Source of the DNA: Mycobacterium sp. ITM-2016-00316
Lineage (GTDB): Bacteria; Actinomycetota; Actinomycetes; Mycobacteriales; Mycobacteriaceae
Reading direction: 5' to 3'
Length of the DNA: 64,000 nucleotides
Assembly (NCBI RefSeq): GCF_002968335.2
Contig: NZ_CP134398.1
Location: 3,472,001-3,536,000 of the forward strand
Shown: positions 35,680-43,128 of the stretch, in pieces
How positions within the stretch are numbered: the first letter of the stretch is position 1
Layout: each line of letters starts with the position of its first letter
Translations under genes and position numbers: made by a program
Notes under the pieces: generated by a model
Seen by the model: only the letters and a program-made list of their open reading frames with translations
Databases searched by the model: none
What the model was told of the DNA's origin: nothing

Positions 35680-36851
35680 TTCACCGGCTCCGTATCCGTC
35701 GGCTTGCTCCGCAACAGCTCACGCGCGGCCTTGGCATAGGTGAGCAGATGCTGACGGGCCGGGAACAGGCCCTGGGGCCGGAAGATCATCAGCACCACCA
35801 GGGCGAGCCCGAAGAACAGATACTTCAGGTTACCCATGTCGATGCCGGCGAAGTGCACACCGAGCAGCCGGTTGGGCAGGTACACGATGATGAACGCGCC
35901 GAGGATCACACCGAGCTTGTTGCCCTGACCTCCGAGCACCACCGCGCACAGGAACAGCATCGAGTTGATGATGTTGAAGGTCGGCGGCGCAACGTATTGC
36001 ACCTGACCGGCGTACAGCGCACCGGACAGACCGCCGATGGCCGCGCCGATGGTGAATGCCCACAGTTTGAACTTGAACGCGTTGACGCCCATCACTTCCG
36101 CGGCGTCCTCGTCCTCGCGGACAGCTATCCAGGCCCGCCCCACCCGGCTGCGTTCCAGGTTGCCGACCAGCAGCAGGATACCGACGATCAGAATGAGGCC
36201 CAGCCAGAACCACCAGGTTCCGTAGTTGGCGTCCCCGGCGGAGTTGGACACCGAGAACACGCCCTCGGGATGCTGCTCGCTCTCCAGAAAGTGTGGGAAG
36301 GCAACCTCATTGAGGCCACGCGGGCCGTTGGTGACATCGGCCAGGTTGTCGGCGAGCAGCCGGATGATCTCGCCGAACCCCAATGTGACGATGGCCAGAT
36401 AATCACCACGCAGGCGCAGCGTCGGCGTGCCGAGGATCAGACCGCTCAACGCGGTGACCGCCATCGCGATCGGCACGCAGGACAGCCAGGCCCACGGGGT
36501 GCTGAAGAAACCCGATGCACCCATCTGATTCCACGGGCTCTCCGGGCTGGTCAGCAACGCGACCGTGTAGGCGCCGACGGCGTAGAAGCCGACATAACCC
36601 AAGTCGAGCAGACCGGCTTGGCCGACAACGACATTGAGCCCGATCGCGATGATGGCGACCATCGCGAACTGGGCCATGGTGCCACCGAAGCTGATTCCCG
36701 GGGTGTCCAGAAAGGCCGGCGTGAACAGCGGCGAGAGCGCGATCCCGGCGAACAGCACGATACCGAACACCCATTTCTGGGCTCGGGTCAGACCGTCCCA
36801 CCAGTCCATGATCTTCGCCCAGCGGGTGCCCGGGCCGGTAGAAGTGGTCAT
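35676..36851 (-). CDS. livM: Branched-chain amino-acid ABC transporter, permease LivM
   Basis: 391-aa permease with about ten hydrophobic helices. Typical segments: GLNVVVGQAGLLDLGYVGFYAVGAYTVALLT (in parts), LRLRGDYLAIVTLGFGEIIRLLADN, RSRVGRAWIAVREDEDAAEVMGVNAFKFKLWAFTIGAAIGGLSGALYAG (in parts). The start overlaps the livH stop by 4 bases. Part of the amino-acid uptake complex in the plasma membrane. Confidence 0.94.
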   Translation of the reverse strand: MTTSTGPGTRWAKIMDWWDGLTRAQKWVFGIVLFAGIALSPLFTPAFLDTPGISFGGTMAQFAMVAIIAIGLNVVVGQAGLLDLGYVGFYAVGAYTVALLTSPESPWNQMGASGFFSTPWAWLSCVPIAMAVTALSGLILGTPTLRLRGDYLAIVTLGFGEIIRLLADNLADVTNGPRGLNEVAFPHFLESEQHPEGVFSVSNSAGDANYGTWWFWLGLILIVGILLLVGNLERSRVGRAWIAVREDEDAAEVMGVNAFKFKLWAFTIGAAIGGLSGALYAGQVQYVAPPTFNIINSMLFLCAVVLGGQGNKLGVILGAFIIVYLPNRLLGVHFAGIDMGNLKYLFFGLALVVLMIFRPQGLFPARQHLLTYAKAARELLRSKPTDTEPVK

Positions 36852-37858
36852 GCTCGCGCCTTCCCGAGGCTCTCGCCCAAGATGCCCGTCGGTCTGATCA
36901 ACAGCACCAAGACCAGCAGGACGAACGCGACGACGTCACGCCACTGGGTGCCGAATACCGCCTGACCGTAGTTCTCCATGACGCCGAGCAGCAGGCCACC
37001 GAGCAGCGCGCCGCGCAGGTTGCCGATACCGCCGAGCACCGCGGCCGAGAAGGCCTTGATACCCAAGAGAAATCCGCCCGAGTAGATGATGCCCTGGGGC
37101 ACCTTCAGGGTGTACAGCAGCGCCGCGGCACCGGCGAGCAGGCCGCCGATGAGGAAGGTCGTCATGATGACGCGCTCGCGGGACACCCCCATCAGCGTCG
37201 CGGTGTTCGCGTCCTGGGCGACCGCGCGGACACCGCGGCCGAGCTTGGTGCGGTTGAGCGCCACGTCGGTGAGCAGCGCCAGCACCAGTGCCGACCCGAT
37301 GATGACGATCGTGGTGTTGGAGATCGCGACGCCGAACAGTTCGAACTGGGTCTTGGGTTGCACCAACACGATGGGCTGCTGGGCGTTCGGGCCGCCGTAG
37401 CCCGGTATCAGCTTGGGCAGGATGAACAGCACGAACTGCTGCAGCACGAAGGACATGCCGATCGCGGTGATCAGGAAGGTGAGCGCCTTGGCGTTGCGTT
37501 TGCGCAGCGGGCGGTAGGCGATGAACTCCAGGCCGACCGCGGCGCCGCCGGAGACCAGCATCGCGAACAGCATCGCGATGCCCAGGTAGAGGATGGTCAG
37601 CGCGACGCCCTTGTTGTAGGCGTTGCCGCTCGGCGTGAAGCCCATCAGGATGTCCAGCGCGAAGTAGGCGCCGAACATGCCGAGCATGAAGATCTCCGAG
37701 TGCGCGAAGTTGATCAGCCTCAGCACGCCGAAGACCAGGGTGTAACCGACTGCGACCAGGGCGTAGATCGCGCCCCAGGACAGGCCGTCGATCGTCAACT
37801 GCCAGAAGCTGTCGAACAACGCTCCGACATTGAAGTTGATGTTGGCGGCCAGGTTCAT
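36848..37858 (-). CDS. livH: Branched-chain amino-acid ABC transporter, permease LivH
   Basis: 336-aa permease, eight or so hydrophobic helices. LivH hallmarks: TIDGLSWGAIYALVAVGYTLVFGVLRLINFAHSE (in parts), NRTKLGRGVRAVAQDANTATLMGVSRERV, IIYSGGFLLGIKAFSAAVLGGIGNLRGALLGG. It lies 106 bases after the binding-protein gene, behind a strong hairpin. Confidence 0.94.
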   Translation of the reverse strand: MNLAANINFNVGALFDSFWQLTIDGLSWGAIYALVAVGYTLVFGVLRLINFAHSEIFMLGMFGAYFALDILMGFTPSGNAYNKGVALTILYLGIAMLFAMLVSGGAAVGLEFIAYRPLRKRNAKALTFLITAIGMSFVLQQFVLFILPKLIPGYGGPNAQQPIVLVQPKTQFELFGVAISNTTIVIIGSALVLALLTDVALNRTKLGRGVRAVAQDANTATLMGVSRERVIMTTFLIGGLLAGAAALLYTLKVPQGIIYSGGFLLGIKAFSAAVLGGIGNLRGALLGGLLLGVMENYGQAVFGTQWRDVVAFVLLVLVLLIRPTGILGESLGKARA

Positions 37859-37911
37859 CCGGTGGTGAGCTCCTCGCTGACGCGATGACGGTTACTGCGG
37901 CAGGGGTGTGA

Positions 37912-37958
37912 AGACGAAAGCGCGTCCGAGGCATGCGCTCTCGGACGCGCTTTCGTCT
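37912..37958 (-). terminator. 19-bp hairpin between livJ and livH
   Basis: Perfect 19-bp stem (37912-37930 with 37940-37958) with a 9-base loop, just after the livJ stop. No U-tract follows on the minus strand. Likely a partial terminator or RNA-processing/stability hairpin that lets the binding protein be made in excess over the membrane genes. Confidence 0.75.
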
Positions 37959-37964
37959 CAGCTG

Positions 37965-39176
37965 TTACTGAACGTCGTAGATCCAGATGAGCGTGGTGGT
38001 GAGCTCACCTTCCGGAGTCCACTGGTACTCACGGGCCACGCCCTGGCCCTGGTAGTTGCGAACGAAATCCAGCAGCGCGGGGCGCGTGATCGCGCCGGAG
38101 TCGATGCCCTTGAGCAGGATGGTGCCCAGGTCATAACCCTCGGCGCTGTACGTGCCGGGTTCGGTATTGAACTTCGCGGTGTACTCCTCGGCGAACGACC
38201 CGGTGGCCGGGCCGCACGGGCAGGCCAGCACCGCGCCCTTGGACGATTCGCCCGCCTGCTTGACGAACTCGGGATCCTTCGTGCCGTCGGCGCTGGCGAA
38301 CACGCCCTCGAATCCACCGTCACGGAGCTGCTGGACCAGCGGCGCAGCCTCGGCGTAGTAGCCACTGAAGAAGACCGATTCCGGTGCCGCACCATTGATC
38401 TGGGTGACCGCAGCGGAGAAGTCCTTGTCGCCCTTCTTCACCGAGATGTTGCAGGCCGGATCGGCCACGGGGCCCAGGGTGTCACGCACCGCGGTGGCCA
38501 GCCCGAGACCGTAATCGGTGCTGTCGTCGACGACGCAGATCTTCTTATGGCCCAGATTGTTCTTCAGATAGTTGGCGACGGACGGGCCCTGCACGCCGTC
38601 GTTGGCAAGTCCGCGGAAGAAGGTCTTCCAGCCGTTCTCCGACAGCGTCACGTTGGTGGCCGAGGCCGTGGCGGCAACGAGGCCGGCCTGATCGAACACA
38701 CCGCCGGTGGCCTTGGTCTCACCGGAGAAAGCCGGGCCGACCAGGCCGATCGTGTACTGATCCTCGACGATCCGCGGGGCGATGTTGGAGGCCTTCTGCG
38801 GATCACCCTCGGTGTCGAACGGCTTGAGCTGCACCTGGCAACCCGGATTGGCCTCGTTGTGCTGATCGATGGCCAGCTGCACACCGTTCTTGATGTTGAT
38901 GCCGAGCGCGGCGTCCGGTCCGTTGAGGGCACCGGCCATGGCAATCGAGACCGGCGGGCAGGTGGCCTTGCCGTCACCGGCCGGATTGGCGGGTGCAGCG
39001 CCCTCGGCGGCCGCAACCTCGGCGCCGTTCTCGTCGATCTGCACCTTTTCCACGATCTTGAGGTTCGTCTGGGACGCCTCTTCTTCGGGCGTGCTCTGAC
39101 TGCAGCCGGCAATCGCCAGGGCCATCAGGCCCGCGCTTCCGAGAGCAAATGCCTTGCGTGCCACGTGACCGCGCAC
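37965..39176 (-). CDS. livJ: Branched-chain amino-acid ABC transporter, substrate-binding lipoprotein
   Basis: 403-aa lipoprotein with an N-terminal signal ending in the lipobox LAIAGC (Cys near residue 25), then a periplasmic-binding type-1 fold: VSIAMAGALNGPDAALGINIKNGVQLAIDQHN (in parts), VGPAFSGETKA, KKICVVDDSTDYGLGLA, DFSAAVTQINGAAPESVFFSGY. The capturing subunit of the importer; the ligand (Leu/Ile/Val or another) is inferred. First gene of the operon. Confidence 0.93.
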   Translation of the reverse strand: MRGHVARKAFALGSAGLMALAIAGCSQSTPEEEASQTNLKIVEKVQIDENGAEVAAAEGAAPANPAGDGKATCPPVSIAMAGALNGPDAALGINIKNGVQLAIDQHNEANPGCQVQLKPFDTEGDPQKASNIAPRIVEDQYTIGLVGPAFSGETKATGGVFDQAGLVAATASATNVTLSENGWKTFFRGLANDGVQGPSVANYLKNNLGHKKICVVDDSTDYGLGLATAVRDTLGPVADPACNISVKKGDKDFSAAVTQINGAAPESVFFSGYYAEAAPLVQQLRDGGFEGVFASADGTKDPEFVKQAGESSKGAVLACPCGPATGSFAEEYTAKFNTEPGTYSAEGYDLGTILLKGIDSGAITRPALLDFVRNYQGQGVAREYQWTPEGELTTTLIWIYDVQ

Positions 39177-39378
39177 GTCTCACCTCCGGTTCCGTTTTCA
39201 GGTCGGCACCTTCGTTCCGGTCGGGACGACCGGGACGGGGATGCTTCGCCGAAAACCATAACCATTCCCGGGCTCCGTCGCGTCATGTTGAGCGACGCGT
39301 TGCGCAGATCAGCCGGGTTAGCCGGTCAAACGAAGCCGCCGGAAACGCAGTCTTAACCGGCAGAGTCGGTCAGGACGC

Positions 39379-39996
39379 TCATTTCTCGGCGCCGGAGGCA
39401 TCCTCGGTCGGCGTGTCGAGGGTCTCGAGCACCACTTCGGCCACCCGCTTCATCGTGGTGCGGCGATCCATCGCGGCCCGCTGGATCCACTTGAACGCCT
39501 CAGGCTCGGTCATCCCCTGGTTCGCCTGCAGCAAACCCTTCGCGCGCTCGACGAGCTTGCGCGTCTCCAGGCGGTCCGACAGGTTCGCGACCTCGTGCTC
39601 CAGGGCGGCGATCTCCCCGAACCGGCTGACTGCGACCTCGATGGCCGGGATCAGATCGGTGATGGAGAACGGCTTGACCAGGTAGGCCATCGCACCCGCA
39701 TCGCGGGCGCGTTCGACAAGTTCGCGCTGGCTGAAGGCGGTCAGAATGACGATCGGCGCGATGCGCTTGGTCGCGATCTCCGATGCCGCGTCGATCCCGT
39801 CCCGGCGGGGCATCTTGACGTCCATGATCACCAGATCCGGTTTCAGGCTTTCCGCGAGATCGACCGCTTCCTGACCGTCTCCGGCCTGCCCGACGACCTC
39901 ATAACCTTCCTCACCCAGCATCTCGGCCAGGTCCATACGGATGAGCGCCTCATCTTCGGCGATGAGCACGCGGCGGGGTGCAGGAGCGTCGGTCAT
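39379..39996 (-). CDS. pdtaR: ANTAR-domain response regulator PdtaR (Rv1626-like)
   Basis: 205-aa two-domain regulator. Receiver: LIAEDEALIRMDLAEML, phosphorylatable aspartate in DLVIMDVKMPRRDG (near D59), T/K in VILTAF and YLVKPF. The C-terminal ANTAR RNA-binding domain: RKLVERAKGLLQANQGMTEPEAFKWIQRAAMDRRTTMKRVAEVVL (in parts). In mycobacteria it is the output of the PdtaS sensor kinase and acts as an RNA-binding antiterminator. ATG 39996 chosen; ATG 40005 is in frame. PdtaS itself is not in the window. Confidence 0.95.
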   Translation of the reverse strand: MTDAPAPRRVLIAEDEALIRMDLAEMLGEEGYEVVGQAGDGQEAVDLAESLKPDLVIMDVKMPRRDGIDAASEIATKRIAPIVILTAFSQRELVERARDAGAMAYLVKPFSITDLIPAIEVAVSRFGEIAALEHEVANLSDRLETRKLVERAKGLLQANQGMTEPEAFKWIQRAAMDRRTTMKRVAEVVLETLDTPTEDASGAEK

Positions 39997-40096
39997 GACG
40001 CACATTGTCGCGCCTTTGGGGCGCAGGGGCGAGCTTGGGGTTAACAGTGCCTGCCGGGAAGGGTGCCTGCACGCATCCATTAAGGTGGTACCTCGC

Positions 40097-40173
40097 GCCC
40101 TCGTATCCCAACTGGCAGAGGAAACGGATTCAAAACCCGTGCAGTGTGAGTTCGAATCTCACCGAGGGCACCA
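40097..40173 (+). tRNA. tRNA-Leu (anticodon CAA) with short variable arm
   Basis: 77 bases including CCA. Acceptor GCCCTCG/CGAGGGC, anticodon stem ACGGA/CCCGT with loop TTCAAAA (anticodon CAA at 40131-40133), T-arm GTGAG-TTCGAAT-CTCAC. The variable loop is only GCAGT, although leucine tRNAs are normally class II with a long arm. The 3' end is next to a phage-type integrase, so it serves as an attachment site. Confidence 0.85.
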
Positions 40174-40253
40174 GTAAGGCCAGTCCAGAGCTGGTATTGA
40201 CCCAGCCGTTCGACCACATAGGACGGTTCAGCCCGCAGACAGCCCGCAGCGCC

Positions 40254-40265
40254 TAAGATGCGAAC
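40254..40265 (+). promoter_or_regulatory. Leaderless promoter -10 box of the integrase
   Basis: TAAGAT at 40254-40259, 6 bases before the GTG at 40266, with no ribosome site: a leaderless start. It lies 80 bases downstream of the tRNA-Leu gene, inside the element. Confidence 0.65.
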
Positions 40266-41618
40266 GTGGCGACCAGGCGTGGAGCACGTGCGGGAGTAGA
40301 GGACCGCTGGCACCGGCCTGCCCGCAAGGATGAGCAGGTCAGCTACCCCGCTGACGCCGGCGACGGCGACGCGGTCTGGTGCGTGGACACCAAGCACGGC
40401 ACACCCGGCACCCAAGTGTGCAGCGGTCGACACGGACGGGGTCACCGCTGGCAGGCCCGGTGGGTCGGCGAGGGTCAGGAGAGGTCCAAAAGCTTCACCA
40501 AGAAGGTTGATGCTGAACGCCATCTGCGAGGAGTGGTCGCCGACCTGGAAACCGGCACCTATGCCGACCCGCAGCGGTCCGCCGTCACGTTCAGCACCGT
40601 CGCCGAGTCCTGGCTGAGGACAAAACAGGCCGCCAACCGAGCACCGAAAACCATTGCCGGGTACCGGGGTCTGCTCGACGCCGTGATCCTGCCCAAGTGG
40701 GGCGACGAACGGCTACGGGACATCACCCACCAGCGCCTGCAGGAGTGGATCACGTTCCTGGCCACCGACCCGGCGGCACGCGCACATGCCAAGCGCGACA
40801 AGGACGGCAAGGCCATACAGACCGGCCTCTCCCCCGCGCGCGTGATCCAGATACATCAGGTTGTCTCGCAGGTCCTCGGGTTCGCCCTACGGGCCAAGCA
40901 CGTCGCCACCAACGCCGCCGACCACATCGAGCTGCCGAGCAAGCCACAAAACAAGGGCCTGGCGCTCACGCACGACCAGGTGCACCGTCTGGCTCAGGCA
41001 ATGGTCAATGCAGAGAAGGCTGTCCGCTACCGCAGCGACACCACTCCAGCCCTGACATCCCCGGAGGCCCTGGGCACCATGGTGCGATTCCTGGCTTCCT
41101 CGGGCCTGCGCTATGGCGAGTGCATCGCGCTGCGAGTCGGCGACATCGACACCAAGAAGCGCCGCGTACTGGTCAGCAAGTCGGTGACCCACGTGCGCGG
41201 CCAAGGCTTGGTCGAGGGCGACACCAAGACTCACCAAGCCCGTTCGGTGCCGATCCTCATTACAAGCCTGGCCGAGGAACTGTCCAAGCTCGTTGCCGGC
41301 CGCGATCCCGACGAGTATCTATTCCCCGGCCCCAATGGCAGCGCCATGCCAATCGGCTGGTTTAACGCACGGTTCATAAAGGCCGTGGAGGTCCTGGGCG
41401 TTCCAGGAGTCACCCCTCACACACTGCGCCACTCCGCTGGGTCCCTGGCCCTGCAGTCCGGCGCCTCGGTGGCGACCGTGCAGAAACTGCTGGGCCACCG
41501 CAATGCCACCACGACGCTGAACGTCTACAGCCACATGTTGCCTGACGACTTCGACAACCTCGCGGCGGCAATGGATGCTGCAGCGATCAAAGCCTCGAGG
41601 GCTGGTCAATCGGGCTAG
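40266..41618 (+). CDS. Tyrosine-type phage integrase
   Basis: 450-aa integrase with all modules. N-terminal arm-binding part (WQARWVGEGQERSKSFTKKVDAERHL), SAM-like core-binding domain (FSTVAESWLRTK to FALRAKHVATN), and catalytic domain: Arg in SSGLRYGECIALRVGDID, Lys in LVSKSVTH, HTLRHSAGSL, GHRNATTTLNVYSHML with the nucleophile Tyr. Its position immediately after tRNA-Leu, with the same direction, shows the insertion site. Apparently intact. Confidence 0.93.
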   Translation: MATRRGARAGVEDRWHRPARKDEQVSYPADAGDGDAVWCVDTKHGTPGTQVCSGRHGRGHRWQARWVGEGQERSKSFTKKVDAERHLRGVVADLETGTYADPQRSAVTFSTVAESWLRTKQAANRAPKTIAGYRGLLDAVILPKWGDERLRDITHQRLQEWITFLATDPAARAHAKRDKDGKAIQTGLSPARVIQIHQVVSQVLGFALRAKHVATNAADHIELPSKPQNKGLALTHDQVHRLAQAMVNAEKAVRYRSDTTPALTSPEALGTMVRFLASSGLRYGECIALRVGDIDTKKRRVLVSKSVTHVRGQGLVEGDTKTHQARSVPILITSLAEELSKLVAGRDPDEYLFPGPNGSAMPIGWFNARFIKAVEVLGVPGVTPHTLRHSAGSLALQSGASVATVQKLLGHRNATTTLNVYSHMLPDDFDNLAAAMDAAAIKASRAGQSG

Positions 41619-41843
41619 AAAGCTCTAGTCGTTTTCTGTAGCCGCTTGTGCGAAATCAACTGGAGCACAAGGCCACTCACATAATCACGTTTGCTATTGC
41701 CGATCATAAGCAGTTAGTCTTGGCGGTGCACGGGCCGAATTCACACGCACCACTCCTTATGCCCGCTGTAGACACCCACACCCACGGGAAGCACGTTCGC
41801 CGTTCGGCGTTCGTGTCGTTTACCGCACGCAAGGAGTTGTTAC

Positions 41844-42059
41844 ATGTCCACATCGCCACAACCTGCCAAGAGCAGATTGTCGACCGACGAAGCTGCCGAC
41901 TACGCCGGAATCCCGGCCAGCACACTGCGCTACTACCGACACATCGAAGTTGGGCCGGCGTCCTACAAGGTGGGCAGCCGGGTCGTTTACGACCGGGTTG
42001 ACCTCGACTCTTGGCTCGACGCACAGAAAGCCGCAACCGTGCGCGGGGGTGTCGAATGA
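41844..42059 (+). CDS. Excisionase-like MerR/AlpA-type HTH protein
   Basis: 71-aa DNA-binding protein of helix-turn-helix excisionase type: LSTDEAADYAGIPASTLRYYRHIEVGPASYKVGSRVVYDRVDLDSWL (in parts), the usual AlpA/Xis pattern. Ribosome site AAGGAG upstream. ATGA overlap with the following gene. Probably directs excision or controls the replication operon. The preceding 225 bases (41619-41843) show no gene. Confidence 0.85.
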   Translation: MSTSPQPAKSRLSTDEAADYAGIPASTLRYYRHIEVGPASYKVGSRVVYDRVDLDSWLDAQKAATVRGGVE

Positions 42060-42676
42060 CGCCCGCAGACGTCCGTCGCCGCTGGAACGAGATGGGTGGT
42101 CGATGCGGGCGGAATAAACTCCCCGAGATCGTGTGGAGGTTGTACGAAGACGACGCTTTCACGGTCGGTGAGTGCAACGGGTACAGGATCTTCGACACCG
42201 AACTGTTGGCGGTCGCGGTCCAAGATGCGTGGAGCAGCGCCGAGTACTCGGAAGGCGCACTAGATGGCTTCTTTTGGGTAGAACTGTTCGGCAGCGCGTA
42301 CCCACATTTGACGTTTCCCAGTGCGTCGATCACGTTGTATCGCGGTGTCCGCGATGCTGAATGGGCGCGCCGGATGTCGTGGACCAGCTCCCTTGAGTCC
42401 GTCCGCTGGTTTGCGAACAGGTACGAGTGCACCGGGACGGTATACAGGATCGTCGATGTCGATCCGCAGGATGTACTGGCCCAAATTGCTGAGGGCCGCG
42501 ACGAAGACGAGTTCGTCCTCTACCCCGAGTATCTCGACGATGCCCCTGTCCAAGTGATGTGCTCGAACGCGCAGTGCAGATCCACAGTGGATCGCGAGGC
42601 TCTTGACGATCATGCTGTCGATTCGGAGGGCCACTGTTGGCACTCACTGAATCTCGTCGAGTCGGTGGTCGGATGA
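42056..42676 (+). CDS. Putative ADP-ribosyltransferase-fold protein in the replication operon
   Basis: 206-aa protein. Reading residues 93-160 gives the R-S-E layout of arginine-type mono-ADP-ribosyltransferases: R96 in TLYRGV, an STS-like SWTSS (108-112) followed by WFANR, and an ExE turn E150-D-E152 running into FVLYPE (like the EGEVLLPP strand of the family). A C-terminal Cys/His-rich tail (C169, C174, H and C near 199-200) may bind zinc. No signal peptide. Translated in an overlap chain (ATGA) between the excisionase and the next gene. The function is inferred from motif order only. Confidence 0.5.
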   Translation: MTPADVRRRWNEMGGRCGRNKLPEIVWRLYEDDAFTVGECNGYRIFDTELLAVAVQDAWSSAEYSEGALDGFFWVELFGSAYPHLTFPSASITLYRGVRDAEWARRMSWTSSLESVRWFANRYECTGTVYRIVDVDPQDVLAQIAEGRDEDEFVLYPEYLDDAPVQVMCSNAQCRSTVDREALDDHAVDSEGHCWHSLNLVESVVG

Positions 42677-43128
42677 GCAGCCTGCAGCAGCGCCTGGCGC
42701 GCCACAGATCCGATGCCCAGCCGCCGACGGTCGTGCGCGCCGAGGATGCGCTCAAGTACGCACTCGCGATCTTCGGGGACCGCACCGAGTGGGCGCGCAG
42801 TGACTTCGGCGCGTGCGACGGGGACACCGAGCATGACGTCAGCTACCTGGATGGCGCACTGTGCGAAATCGGAGGAATGGCAATGCTGTTCGGCGATCAG
42901 CGGTACTACTCCGACGGTCGGCTGATCGAGTCCGAGATCCCGATCATCAAAGGACTCCGCAGCTCGCATATCTGGCACCCAGACCCGGCGCAGGATGGGC
43001 CGCGCACGAGGAGCGGCGAGCTTCCATCGTTTGACCCTGACTTGCCGTCGCCAGGCACCTACGAGATCACGATCGACCCGTTCGCCCAGTCCGTGCACGT
43101 GCGCGCAGTGATGGGCGCCGCCGAATGA
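42673..43128 (+). CDS. Hypothetical protein in the primase operon
   Basis: 151-aa soluble protein, acidic, without a recognised domain. Visible: ALKYALAIFGDRTEWARSDFGACDGD, a repeated DG/YxDG pattern, GTYEITIDPFAQSVHVRAVMG at the end. ATG overlaps the stop of the ART-like gene and the stop overlaps the primase ATG, so translation of all three is linked. Possibly an accessory replication factor; no evidence beyond context. Confidence 0.6.
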   Translation: MSSLQQRLARHRSDAQPPTVVRAEDALKYALAIFGDRTEWARSDFGACDGDTEHDVSYLDGALCEIGGMAMLFGDQRYYSDGRLIESEIPIIKGLRSSHIWHPDPAQDGPRTRSGELPSFDPDLPSPGTYEITIDPFAQSVHVRAVMGAAE

